From: Piscicola geometra
Lineage: Eukaryota > Annelida > Clitellata > Hirudinida > Piscicolidae
Direction of reading: 5' to 3'
DNA length: 64,000 nucleotides
Assembly (NCBI GenBank): GCA_943735955.1
Contig: OX030971.1
Span: 4,273,900 to 4,337,899 of the forward strand
Shown here: positions 27,694 through 37,331 of the stretch, one piece after another
Layout of the letters: every line of letters starts with the position of its first letter
How positions within the stretch are numbered: the stretch's first letter is position 1
The notes under the pieces: model-generated
Told to the model about the DNA's origin: nothing
The model's database searches: none
Seen by the model: the letters and a program-made list of their open reading frames with translations, nothing else
Translations under genes and position numbers: made by a program

Positions 27694-28799
27694 GACGATG
27701 AAGACGATGAAGACGATGAAGACGATGAAGACGGTGAAGACGATAAAGACGATAAAGACGGTGAAGACGATGAAGACGATGAAGACGAACGATGAAGACG
27801 GTGAAGACGATGAAGACGATGAAGACGATGAAGACGATGAAGACGATGAAGACGATGAAGACGGTGAAGACGATGAAGACGATGAAGACGATGAAGACGA
27901 TGAAGACGATGAAGACGATGAAGACGATGAAGACGATGAAGAAAGTGAAGACGATGAAGACGATGAAGACGATGAAGACGGTGAAGACGGTGAAGACGAT
28001 GAAGACGGTGAAGACGATGAAGACGATGAAGACGGTGAAGATGATGAAAACGGTGAAGACGGTGAAGACGATGAAGACGATGAAGACGATGAAGACGATG
28101 AAGAAGGTGAAGACGGTGAAGACGGTGAAGACGGTGAAGACGATGAAGAGGGTGAAGACGATGAAGACGATGAAGACGGTGAAGACGATGAAGACGATGA
28201 AGACGGTGAAGACGATGAAGAAGATGAAGACGATGAAGACGATGAAGACGATGAAGACGGTGAAGACGATGAAGACGATGAAGACGGTGAAGACGGTGAA
28301 GACGGTGAAGACGGTGAAGACGGTGAAGACGGTGAAGACGATGAAGACGGTGAAGACGATGAAGACGGTGAAGAGGGTGAAGACGGTGAAGACGATGAAG
28401 ACGGTGAAAACGATGAAGACGATGAAGACGGTGAAGACGGTGAAGACAGTGAAGACGATGAAGACGGTAAAGACGGTGAAGACGGTGAAGACGATGAAGA
28501 CGGTGAAGAGGGTGAAGAGGGTGAAGAGGGTGAAGACGATGAAGACGGTAAAGACGATGAAGACGATGAAGACGGTGAAGACGATGAAGAAGATGAAGAC
28601 GATGAAGACGATGAAGACGATGAAGAAAATGAAGACGATGAAGACGATGAAGACGATGAAGACGGTGAAGACGATGAAGACGATGAAGACGATGAAGACG
28701 GTGAAGACGATGAAGACGATGAAGAAGGTGAAGACGGTGAAGACGGTGAAGACGGTGAAGACGGTGAAGACGGTGCAGACGATGAAGACGGTGAAGACG

Positions 28800-29484
28800 A
28801 TTTTATTCTTTATATTAATTTTTTATATATATTCGATTGATCTTTTATCAAAGTCCAGCTTTGTAAGAAAAATACATAGTTTTTTCCATATGAAAACATT
28901 TTATTTGAAATAAAATAAATGAAAAATAGTCTGTATAAATTTTATTTAAAACATAATGATGAACATGGAAAAAGTAACTAATGAAACTAAGTCCTCCCTA
29001 GTTCCCAACAAGAGAGTCTCTTGGAGGGCAAACTAAGATTGAATATCTTAGAATATCTTGCAAATTTCTGTTCACAGTCTTTTGAAGTTTGGCAGTGTAT
29101 TGTTGTTGTTCAAAGCTGGAAACGATTGACTGAGAGACTCAGACTGAAATGTTCGGCGATCTGCTGCAAATTTTGGGGGGGTCCTAATCAGCATGGACGA
29201 TTCTGAGGGGATGTTGGACTCCGGACCCACTCCTCCCCCCACTTAAAAAAACGTGTTATAACTTCTGTTTTTAGGCGAATATTTAAGAAAGCAATAAAAA
29301 GTGTTATTTTATACAGCTCTCACTTTAACTACACATATTCACAATGTATTAATATTTACAAATTCTGTTTCATGCCATGTTTGACGATTACGTTCGCATC
29401 CAAACAAGAGTTTTAAAATGTTTTTTTAAAGTGGGGGGGTCTACATTAACGTGGAATCCCTCACTACCAGGATCGCCGCTCATG
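28800..29484. other. AT-rich intergenic sequence, no gene seen
   Basis: The stretch between the satellite and the hAT element is AT-rich with short G-runs (GGGGGGG near 29,165 and 29,434). I found no open frame with coding character and no recognisable repeat. Confidence 0.6.
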
Positions 29485-29492
29485 GTTAAGAG
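29485..29492. repeat. hAT target-site duplication, left copy (GTTAAGAG)
   Basis: The 8-bp word GTTAAGAG immediately precedes the left terminal repeat and is repeated exactly after the right one at 31553-31560. Eight-base target duplications are the hallmark of hAT insertion. Confidence 0.93.
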
Positions 29493-29522
29493 CAGTGGCG
29501 CAACCAGGGGGGGCTGGGGGGG

Positions 29523-29570
29523 TTAGGGTTAGGGTTAGGGTTAGGGTTAGGGTTAGGGTTAGGGTTAGGG
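29523..29570 (+). repeat. Interstitial telomeric repeat, (TTAGGG)8, inside the hAT left end
   Basis: Eight perfect TTAGGG units follow directly on the G-run of the left terminal repeat. TTAGGG is the ancestral metazoan telomere repeat. This copy is internal, is bounded by transposon sequence on both sides, and is not a chromosome end. Confidence 0.97.
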
Positions 29571-30030
29571 TCTCACAGTTTTTCGAAAATCGATGAGTTT
29601 TTTTGGTGGGGGGGGGGTAATGAATTTTTCAATATGCCATAGAACAATGATATTTTCTCTGGATGGCCATCGGGTCTTTGTCTCACGAAACATTTCATAT
29701 ATCAACACAGAACATAGAGATCACACCAAAATAACACTAACATGTCACAAATTCTGAGAATAAATAGAGCACCACTAGACCTTAACTACACTTTTAAATC
29801 TTTACACTTTTTATATATAAATTTTTTAAGCCATGACACAGTATATAAAGAACAAATCAGATAGACAAAATAACTCTCGAGCTTTCAGAATTATCTAACC
29901 TTCATGGAAAGAATGCTGAAACTGTGTAAAGACAGCTCAAAATCACATCAACACATGAAGTTTACGTGCGTATCAGCCTGATCTCATTGCATGTATCGAA
30001 CTGCAAGAATTCTTTTGAGCAACAAGCCTT

Positions 30031-30270
30031 CAGCCTGAGTTGCATTATATGCTCGATGTTGTTCTGAGTCTGCCAGTTACTTCATCAGATGCAGAAAGAG
30101 CATTTTCTAAACTTCGGTTTATTAAATTCATCTTAGGACGACTGTTTCTGCTCGTCGTTTGCAAAGCTTGTTTGAGAATATCTGCTACCAAAACCGCTAC
30201 TGAACTTCTTCCAGTAATTGAAATGGTGAAAAGATTTTCACAAACTGATCGAAAATTATTTTGTAACTGA
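30031..30270 (+). pseudogene. hAT transposase C-terminal dimerisation fragment
   Basis: The frame gives PELHYMLDVVLSLPVTSS, then DAERAFSKLRFIKF, and ends at a TAA... stop region near 30,270. The pattern of a hydrophobic segment, PVTS(S/A)xAERxFSKLKxIK, is the conserved core of the hAT C-terminal dimerisation domain. After IKF the expected LRSTMSQERL block is not recognisable, and upstream frames are interrupted, so no complete transposase remains. It lies in the sense orientation within the element bounded at 29,493 and 31,552, which supports that element's classification. Distant alternatives such as other AERxFS-containing proteins are unlikely in this context. Confidence 0.7.
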
Positions 30271-31560
30271 GAACACATCAAAAATTAGTTGAAACTAAAT
30301 ATTTGGAAAAAAATTATAGACTGTTTAGGATCTCATATCAAACTTATTTTTCTACTTTTTACCTTAGTTTAAAAATGATGACGTACTTTAAGAATACTAT
30401 GCAACTTAGTTTGTAGTTTTTCTTTTGTATCAATAATAAACTATCTAAATTTCTTATCAATTATAATTGGTAGTTTTTATTTAGCCCATTGACCGCCGCT
30501 CCTCGAGAAAAAAAGTTAAAATGAATTTTACATTTAGAATTGCATTATATGCTTATAAGAATAACTCAAGCAAAATTGAAAACAATTATTTCATAAGTTT
30601 TAATGGGGCAAAATGTTGCGAAAACGCAACGTGAGCGGGAAGTGTGACATACTTATGTACAGTAAGAAATCAAAAATAAATTGATTCAAACCACATTTAT
30701 TAAACAGAAATAAATTTCAATTGCGAATAGTTCGATAAATTCAGACTTTTAATTATTTTATTTGTTATAATATTAATAATAATTATTTTAATTACAACAA
30801 AGCAAATTATTTAACGTGAATTACAACAGCCCTCATAAACTGTCGTGCTGTTTCAAAGACAACACTGTGGTCGAATGTTATCTTTATTTTAATTTTATAT
30901 TCAACCTATGAAAAACTATATTCTTTTCAATAAAAGCTTCAAGTGTGAAGCATTTGCGGTTTGAAATTTTTATCGAAATATAAAAATCAACATTCATCTA
31001 CAAAATTCAACTTTTAATTTTCATTTTATAAATTTCATAATACATTAACATTAAAATAATAATTTTATTATTATTATTATAATGACTAGACTTATTAAAA
31101 ATCATATGGAATCATATTATGTCAGTGTTGCGAAAACGCACCATTGATTTTTAAAAGCATTAAAAACGTTTTGCAAGTTATTTTGAATTAAAAAAAAATT
31201 AATTCAAGTATTAACTGTCTTTTCACACTGAAATTAGGACTAAATTTGTATAAATATACTAAAAATCGAACGAAAAAATTGAACAATTATCTAAGCAAAG
31301 AAAGATTGTTTTGAAAAATTTTAAATGTGAACAGACTATAAATAATAAAATCAAAAAAGTTGAAATTTAACTTATAAAATTAAAATTTAAAATTTATTGT
31401 ACAAAATATGCGAAAAAACTCGGTATAAAAACAGCAAAAAAATATATAAATTGGAGTTGCAAATCGCAACAGCTGCGGTAAATGGATTAAACAATTATTT
31501 TTTTTTACTAAAGTTGAGCCCCCCCCAGCATTTTTTGCTGGTTGCGCCCCTGGTTAAGAG

Positions 31561-31645
31561 TCAATCAATCACAGAAATTTATATAGCGCTTTTTATCTAA
31601 TTTACAAAGCGCTTTTCAAATAAAACGGTTTTTAGACCACTACCA
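31561..31645 (-). mobile_element. L2-type retroposon 3' tail (TTGA-tailed)
   Basis: Read on the minus strand it is AGCGCTTTGTAAATTAGATA, then AAAAGCGCTATATAAAT, then TGATTGATTGA. Two GCGC motifs about 20 nt apart followed by a short TTGA-type tail are typical of 3' ends of L2-clade LINEs and the SINEs that borrow them. Only the tail is present, so this is a 5'-truncated copy. Confidence 0.6.
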
Positions 31646-32199
31646 ATATATGTATTTATATCAATTTGAATATAAAAAAACAAAAAATCAACCTCAACAA
31701 TCCAACCTCACCCACACCACCATGACAATCACCGCCAAAAAATCAATATCTCCACCAATAAAAAATTCAATCATCACCAGAGTACCAACACCAGTGTTGT
31801 TCCAGTTAACTGTAACTGTAACTGAAAGGCTAAATTAACTGGAAAATCTGATTCAGTTAACTGTAACTGTAATTCAATGCATAACTGTAACTGAAATAGA
31901 AACTGAAAAACAAGAATAATAACTGAAGAGTATCTGGAAAAAATAATTATTTAAAAAAAAGAAAAGTGCTACAAGATAAAACATTCGCGTGACGAGATTG
32001 AGAAATAATATTTAAAAAATATTTAATTCCGATTATATTAAGTGTTTTACATTGTTAATTTTTTTCTGACAATTTTAATTATAAAAATTAGAGAAAAAAA
32101 ATTTGAGTTGAGAATTTCAGAAAACAAGAGAATGCGGTATGGGCGTATTTTATTTACGAAAAAAAAGCGAATGTCAGGTTTCGGAAGAAGAAGATAATG

Positions 32200-32374
32200 G
32201 TAATGATAAGGAGAAATGAAAAAATGCAGTCAAAGACTTTCTGGAAAAAATGCAACGAATTTAATCAATCACTTAAAATCAAAACATCCAGCGTGTTACG
32301 ACAAAATGAGAAAGGATGCCCAGAAAATTCTTGGAACAAAATTAAATAGTGTTGAAGAAGTTAAAAAACAGTGA
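32200..32374 (+). pseudogene. BED-type zinc finger remnant of hAT transposase
   Basis: The frame gives KKCSQRLSGKNATNLINHLK and then SKHPACYDKMRKDAQK before a stop. NATNLxxHLxxxHP is the C-terminal half of the BED zinc finger, with its two histidines, that opens many hAT transposases and binds the element ends. The cysteine-bearing first half is not clearly preserved. It sits about 200 bp upstream of the C-terminal fragment; the catalytic RNase H-like domain that should separate them is missing. Confidence 0.65.
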
Positions 32375-32514
32375 CACTAGAGCAGGCAACCACTCAGAAG
32401 ATAAAATTGCAAGAGGATTCCCCTGAAGTTCAGCTTGGTCAACAACTGCTGCTACAACTTGTTTGAAAGCAAATGGTCTATGTTTCTGATAGAAAATTAA
32501 GCGCAATGCTCAAT

Positions 32515-32661
32515 ATGAGCTTATTTTGCGCAAGACATTGTTTCAGCTCCCGCTTCACAAGCGTATGTGGAGAGGGTCTTTTCGGTGTGCGGAGAAAAAA
32601 ATCGCATCAGAAAAAATCTGGACTTCAAGACATTTATGAAAATGAACAGCATATATCATGA
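32515..32661 (+). pseudogene. hAT transposase C-terminal dimerisation fragment (second element)
   Basis: The frame reads DIVSAPASQAYVERVFSVCG, then EKNRIRKNLDFKTFMKMN, followed by a stop at TGA near 32,659. APASxxxVERVFSxxGxxxxxxRxxLxxxxxxxxxFxKxN is the classical hAT dimerisation motif. The fragment is quite well conserved compared with the first element, suggesting a younger copy. The usual length of a hAT transposase is 600-700 residues; only about 45 remain here. Confidence 0.8.
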
Positions 32662-32985
32662 ATAATATAATTATATATTTTTTAAATAATTTGACTTTTA
32701 AACATTAATTTGGGTTGTATTAAAAATAAAAATAACATTTTCTCAACTTGATTAACTGCAACTAAAAAAAATAAAATAAACTGGAATAGTAACTGAAAAA
32801 TTACAATTTTCATAACTGTAATTTGAATAGTAACTGAAAAATTAAAAATTTTCTGACTGTAACTTGAACTTGAACTGAAAAATCCGAACTGGAAAATCAC
32901 CGACCAACACTCATACCACAGCACAATCATAACCACATCAAAACACAATCATCATTCTTCTCAATTTTCTGTCTTGCCACTGGAG

Positions 32986-33142
32986 CCGAGTCTGCAATAG
33001 AGGATGGAAGAGAAGAACTTGCCAACACTGAAACTGTTGCTGCTATGGAAGGTTTTCTCCTTTATGTCGCAGCTCACTTTATTCCCTGCGGCCTTTCCTT
33101 GTCAGATTCAAAACATCCAACATTCGTACATTCTAATTAATT
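32986..33142 (+). CDS. Candidate exon of unidentified plus-strand gene
   Basis: A long pyrimidine tract (ATTCTTCTCAATTTTCTGTC) ends in a possible acceptor at GGAG, followed by the open frame ESAIEDGREELANTETVAAM, then EGFLLYVAAHFIPCGLSLSD, ending at a TAA near 33,142. The mix of charged and hydrophobic residues looks coding. No convincing donor is visible, so either the exon ends earlier or this is a terminal exon or a relic. It may belong with the coding fragment 0.5 kb downstream. I do not recognise the protein. Confidence 0.35.
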
Positions 33143-33370
33143 AAATGTAATTTTTATTTAGACTTAAGATTCTAAAATGTTAATATACTATACCCAAAAC
33201 CGTTTATTCCACAAATTAGAATTTGTGAACATGAGAAATTTGAAATATTGGGATAAGTTATTGAAATGTCAAAAATGAACACAGGAAATTTTTGTATAAA
33301 ATAGTCATGTAAAAATTATAAATATTATCTATAATACTATTTTAAAACTGTTCAAACAATTTTCAATCTT

Positions 33371-33507
33371 CTTCCTAGCAAACCTCCTCTAGCAATTACT
33401 CTCATGAGGCCACAAGAGCAAAAAGTCAGCTTCCTGACAAACCTCCTCTATCAATTACTCTCATGAGGCCACAAGAGCAAAAAGTCAGCTTCCTGACAAA
33501 CCTCTCC
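33371..33507. repeat. 59-bp tandem duplication, about 2.3 copies
   Basis: The unit begins ACAAACCTCCTCTA and contains ATTACTCTCATGAGGCCACA and AAAAAGTCAGCTTCCTG. The first two copies are almost identical and the third is cut short at CAAACCTCTCCTATCG. Confidence 0.9.
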
Positions 33508-33661
33508 TATCGATGAGCCTTATGTGTAGAAGAACAGTAAAGAGAGCAGCCTATTTCACGATGAAAAACTTCTTGAATGAACTTATTTGGGATCTTTTTT
33601 ATATATACTGGAACTCACTGATTGTAAATACCCCTGTGTGTAAATATCCTTTCTCCAGTAG

Positions 33662-34586
33662 CTTACAATCTTTCCCGAGCCATACTACCTTCCCAAATCA
33701 TACTTCATCCCAGACTGCGGGCCTTTCCATGTGGACGCTGGTCAACCTCCCATGCCTGACGACCCCTCCCTCTTCTACGCCCCCTACATCCAGTCCGTCG
33801 TCCCCATGTTTGTGGGGGAAAGGGGGGGGCTGGAAGGAAGGGAGAAGGAAGAGCGGAGACTACGACTACCTTCCTTTACGTAAAAAAGCTGGTGGTGCTG
33901 CTGATAGTAGTTCTAAAGAAGCTCTTGTTGGTGCTGATAGTAGTTCTAAAGAGGCTCTTGGTGGTGCTGATAGTTATTCTAAAAAAGCTCTTGGCGCTGC
34001 TGATAGTAGTTCTAAAGAGGCTCTTGGTGGTGCTGATAAGAGTCGTGCAAAGGTTGCTGGAGGTCATGGTAATAGTTTTGGAAGAATTACAGTTTCTACT
34101 GTTTGTGGTGATTCTGTAGCGGATAGTCAAGGTGGTGTGCCGGATTGCGAAGGTTTTGTGCCTTGTTGTGAAGGTTCCGTACCGGAAGTTACCTTGAGAT
34201 CTGGAGAAGCAGTTTCACCAAGCTCATCACTACCAAAAACATCCTCAATTTTATCATACTCGTCATCATCATCACCATTACCACCATCATCATCACCATC
34301 ACCACCATCATCATCACCATCACCACCATCATCATCACCATCACCACCATCATCATCAGCCCCTTCTTTATCCTCAATAAAATGTAATTCTAAAGAATAT
34401 GACGATGATGGAATTTCCGACTACATCAAAACGAAGTGAGATAAACCGAAAAGTGAACTTAAAAATACATCCAGCCTCATCCCCACCTCCACCACTCTGC
34501 CCATCATTGTGCCTTCGACCACTTCCTCCACCTCTTTTGGCAGCAGCTCCACCATAGCTTCCATCCCCACTTACACAAAAGAGTAA
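33662..34586 (+). pseudogene. Broken coding region, unidentified protein with 11-residue repeats
   Basis: After an acceptor-like TTTCTCCAG(TAG), one frame reads YLPKSYFIPDCGPFHVDAGQ and then PPMPDDPSLFYAPYIQSVVP MFVG in a protein-like way. At a run of eight G (33,822-33,829) coding character passes to the next frame. That frame continues with five 11-residue repeats of type ADSSSKEALGG (33-bp units, about 33,880-34,045), a Ser/Pro-rich tail and a TGA at 34,437. The same frame then continues past the TGA as DKPKSELKNTSSLIPTSTTL to TAA at 34,584. One frameshift in a homopolymer and one stop suggest a pseudogene, or a sequencing slip plus a real stop. An AATAAA lies at 34,742. I do not recognise the family. 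Confidence 0.5.
33880..34045 (+). repeat. 33-bp minisatellite, about five units, in frame
   Basis: The unit is of type GATAGTAGTTCTAAAGAGGC followed by TCTTGGTGGTGCT. Units are 33 bp or a multiple of 3, so they add 11 residues (ADSSSKEALGG) without shifting frame. Confidence 0.85.
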
Positions 34587-34860
34587 CATTTGTGTCAAAA
34601 GAGCCATTAAAATCCTGAAAAAAAAGTTGTAAAATATAATAGAATAGATTCGAAGTTTTTTAAATTAAACAAGTGAATGTTTTGTACTATTGTATTTAAT
34701 TACTTTTTCTCAATTGCGTTTTTTGCTATATGGTAGTCATAAATAAAAATGTATCAAATTTTCAGTGTATTACAATATTGAAAACAAATATTTTTTTGTT
34801 TTGAATTTTGGAATGAAATAAAAAATGAATGTTTTCTCATTGTTTTTATACCAATACTCA

Positions 34861-35000
34861 GTTTGCAGGACCATAGCCATATAAGATTGCAAAACTTTCA
34901 TAACGCTACTGGACATGCTTTTTATCAAAAGTTGTATAAAAAAATAATGCAAAAAATAAAACAAACCCTCAAATTTAAAAAAAAAGAAAATTCAATTTGT
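34861..35000 (+). repeat. Direct repeat of about 139 bp, copy 1
   Basis: It begins GTTTGCAGGACCATAGCC and ends in an A-rich stretch around CCTCAAATTTAAAAAA. The second copy at 35,340 differs at only a few positions. No terminal repeats or target duplications were found. Confidence 0.85.
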
Positions 35001-35339
35001 TTGAAGAAGAAAAGGGACAAAAAATGAATTTATATGAAGTATAGTTTTTTTGAACCCATGTGTTTATATGCTTCTTCAATGCAATTTTTTGAATTTTATC
35101 ACTTATCCGTTTCTTAATCAATTATAATTAATCATTATTATATCTATTTGACGAAAAATAAAATGAAAATAAAACTATAAAATAAACTTTTTACTTTTTC
35201 AAATTAAGCAGCTCAATTCAATTTTAAAATCTATTTTCAATTCAAATAATAATTCGAATTTTAGTAAAACAACACATAGATTCAATTTATGGCGTTTATT
35301 GTGTCATTTTAAAACGTTTAGCCAGAGGCGAATTAGGAT

Positions 35340-35478
35340 GTTTGCAGGACCATAGCCATATAAGATTGCAAAAGTTTCATAACCCTACTGGACATGCTTT
35401 TTATCAAAAGTTGTTTAAAAAAATAATGAAAAAAATAAAACAAACCCTCAAATTTAAAAAAAAGAGAAAATTTAATTA
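35340..35478 (+). repeat. Direct repeat of about 139 bp, copy 2
   Basis: Same orientation as copy 1, 480 bp downstream. Differences include CATAACCCTACTGG for CATAACGCTACTGG and TTGTTTAAA for TTGTATAAA. Confidence 0.85.
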
Positions 35479-36313
35479 GTGCACTTCAAAATCTATCATG
35501 TGAATATTTTATTTTTTAAATTAATAAATTTTGAAAATTTCGTGGTGGTTGCCAGATGTTGAAAAAACCCATTTTGGCTACCGAAATGTTTGCTTTCTAC
35601 TAATATATGCCATACACATGATAGCAACTCTAACTAGTATTCTTCCTCTGTAACTTCTTTGGGTAACATTCAAGATTTATTTTAAGATAAGATTTATCCA
35701 TACATTCTCACTAATCAAACACAGCGATTTTGCATTTCACGGAGCAATTCTAGTAAAGAAAAGTACTAATGCTCACTGATTGGGTACTCCATAGGTAAGG
35801 CCTCTTCACCAATGTCCTAGTCTCTCTTCTCCCTATCCTAAACTTTCTTGAGAAGGGGCTGCATAAAAAAATGAACTTATAGAATCGCTCCAAGTAAATT
35901 AAATTATCAAATGATTTATTTTTACTTGAAAACGTCGAGACTTAAGCCTAAATCTTCGATTTAGATTTTTGGGTGTGGGGGGGGGGGGGTTTCATCAAAG
36001 TACCAACTTCCAATATTAAATATTCATGAAATAACCTAGTGAACCGAATTTCAACGTTTTTTGCTACTTATGCCACCGGGCATTAGCACCCCTATATTCA
36101 ATTATTTAAAACATCTATTCAAGTCTTTTGCTTTAAAATATTTTTTACATACATAAATATAATACATACATCGGTATATTTTAGATCCAATTTTTTCAAT
36201 TAAAAATTTTATTATGAAAAGACACAAAGTCGAATCTGGATTGAGCCCCATATATACTTCAGTGCAAAAACTTCATTGGAGAGCGCTATATATATATATA
36301 TACATTTTAATGA

Positions 36314-36319
36314 TTTATT
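36314..36319 (-). promoter_or_regulatory. Candidate poly(A) signal of the RIF1 homologue
   Basis: TTTATT on the plus strand is AATAAA on the minus strand, about 205 bp past the RIF1 stop codon. It is the nearest consensus hexamer I found. Confidence 0.4.
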
Positions 36320-36522
36320 AGATGATGATTGTTATCATGTAATTGCCATTTAAACAAATGTAATGAGGTGATTAGGGAGGAAATGATTATGATCATCGTC
36401 ATCCGGAACAATTAATCTTGAAACACCAAAGACGTCAGTGAAGTGATGATGATGGTGATGATGATAATGGTGATGATGATGATGATACCCATCCAGAAAA
36501 TAAAGAAATGATGATGATGCGA

Positions 36523-37086
36523 CTAATGCAGATGGCGTGCTGATGATGATGCTGGAAGCAACAGATTCACAAGGGACGCAGTGAAGGCGTTATGCAACTT
36601 GTTGAACTCCTCCACCAGCAGCAGTAGCAGCCTAGAACCTTCCTCCTCCCCTCCTTTCCTCTCCAAGGCGCTCATCTCCTCTCTCAGTCCTCTCATCTTC
36701 TCTATCATCTCCTCTATCGCATCTCTCTTCTTCTCTTCGTCCTTCTTCTTTCCTTCTCCACTCATCCTTCCCTTTTTACTCGCCTCTTCATCATCCACCA
36801 CATCATCAACCGCAGCACTACACTTTTCAGCACCATTATCAGCACTACTACATTTTTCAAAATCACAACTATCACTGCCAACATGATCATTATCAGCACC
36901 ACCACTTTTTCCATCATCACCAGGACATTTGGCAGTATCATTATCAGCACCACCACTTTTTCCATCATCATCAGGACATTTGGCAGTATCATTATCAGCA
37001 CCACCACTTTTTCCATCATCATCAGGACATTTGGCAGTATCATTATCAGCACGCCACTGCTCCAACACTCTCAGTAAGCGAGGAAC
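36523..37086 (-). CDS. RIF1: RIF1 homologue, terminal exon (exon D)
   Basis: The acceptor TTCTCACTTGTCCACAG precedes VPRLLRVLEQWRADNDTAKC in phase 0. This completes the motif begun on the previous exon (..LPTPK + VPRLLRVLEQ), matching the vertebrate RIF1 ..LPIxSPKVxxVxxALxxY segment. Three 17-residue repeats (ADNDTAKCPDDDGKSGG type) and an acidic Cys-containing stretch follow. A basic/acidic coiled-coil segment (DEEKKRDAIEEMIEKM... LREEMSALERK) and a final helix-rich tail (LVEEFNKLHNAFTASLVNLL) end at a stop 187 codons from the acceptor. The tail matches, in position and character, the C-terminal helices of vertebrate RIF1. The Asp/Lys-rich repeats are lineage-specific expansion. Identity rests mainly on the joined exon series rather than on this exon alone. 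Confidence 0.82.
   Translation of the reverse strand, partial: VPRLLRVLEQWRADNDTAKCPDDDGKSGGADNDTAKCPDDDGKSGGADNDTAKCPGDDGKSGGADNDHVGSDSCDFEKCSSADNGAEKCSAAVDDVVDDEEASKKGRMSGEGKKKDEEKKRDAIEEMIEKMRGLREEMSALERKGGEEEGSRLLLLLVEEFNKLHNAFTASLVNLLLPASSSARHLH
36883..37050 (-). repeat. 51-bp minisatellite in RIF1 exon D, about three units
   Basis: Units of 51 bp (plus strand GGACATTTGGCAGTATCATT then ATCAGCACCACCACTTTTTC) encode 17 residues each and preserve the frame. Confidence 0.9.
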
Positions 37087-37119
37087 CTGTGGACAAGTGA
37101 GAATTTATGGCATCATACT

Positions 37120-37275
37120 CCATCATCATCATCACCGTCATCATCATCATCATCAACATTGAGAATAATAACCTGGTGTACAATTAAACATCATCATCAT
37201 CACCATTATTATCCTCATCATCATCGATATCATCATCATCATCATCATCGATATCATCATCATCATCATCATCAT
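37120..37275. repeat. (CAT)n / (ATC)n microsatellite
   Basis: Imperfect CATCATCAT and ATCATCATC runs with interspersed CGATAT words. It lies in the RIF1 intron C-D. Confidence 0.9.
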
Positions 37276-37331
37276 GCCCGTGACTGAGTTAGTCGTTGGG
37301 GAGAAAATAAGGAAGAAGAGGCAGCTATAGT

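Larger units (their letters stand above)
1..28799. repeat. Composite satellite: 9-bp GAAGACGRT array with eight 622-bp spacers
   Basis: The unit is GAAGACGAT or GAAGACGGT, with minor variants (GAAGAGGGT, GAAGAAAGT, GTAGACGAT, GGTAAAGAC, GATGAAAAC). It repeats about 2,650 times and extends off the left edge. Eight identical-length spacers divide it into blocks of 607 to 5,986 bp. Variant units recur in the same order in many blocks, so the array has a higher-order structure and grew by duplication of long segments. The array stops abruptly at about 28,799, where AT-rich sequence begins. Because the unit is 9 bp and stop-free in five of six frames, it yields open frames of up to about 2,000 codons (Glu-Asp-Asp, Lys-Thr-Met/Val, Ile-Val-Phe, Arg-Leu-His, Ser-rich). 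I read these as artefacts. Confidence 0.97.
29493..31552 (+). mobile_element. hAT-superfamily DNA transposon, 2,060 bp, degenerate
   Basis: The left end reads CAGTGGCGCAACCAG and the reverse complement of the right end reads CAGGGGCGCAACCAG: 14 of 15 bases agree, in the CAGNGGCG style of hAT termini, each followed by a G-run. Exact 8-bp duplications (GTTAAGAG) flank it. The inside keeps only a fragment of the transposase C-terminus (about 30,031-30,270), so it is a non-autonomous or decayed copy. Two internal TTGCGAAAACGCA motifs (30,614 and 31,128) may be subterminal binding sites. The element landed at the edge of a short L2-type retroposon tail that starts at 31,561. Boundaries are firm; the family assignment rests on termini, duplication length and the transposase fragment together. 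Confidence 0.92.
31792..32911 (+). mobile_element. Second hAT-like element, about 1.1 kb, internally deleted
   Basis: The left end CAGTGTTGTTCCAGTTAAC and the right end ...AACTGGAAAATCACCGACCAACACT are imperfect inverted repeats (CAGTGTTG against CAACACT). Subterminal AACTGTAACTG-like motifs crowd both ends. A BED zinc-finger piece and a C-terminal dimerisation piece lie between. I could not establish a clean 8-bp target duplication: ACCAACAC on the left against CATACCAC on the right. The outer boundaries are therefore approximate. Confidence 0.65.
34587..36313. other. AT-rich intergenic region between convergent genes
   Basis: Apart from the duplicated 139-bp segment described separately, a G-run at about 35,975-35,990 and a short (TA)n near 36,288, I see no gene. 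It separates the plus-strand coding fragment from the 3' end of the minus-strand RIF1 homologue. Confidence 0.6.

Noticed and set aside
1..28799. CRISPR-like pattern of repeats and equal spacers
   Set aside because: The spacers are identical to one another and 622 bp long, and the repeats are a 9-bp satellite in a eukaryotic genome.
29523..29570. TTAGGG repeats as a chromosome end or fusion point
   Set aside because: Only eight units, flanked on both sides by hAT sequence with an intact target duplication, so they are internal to a transposon.
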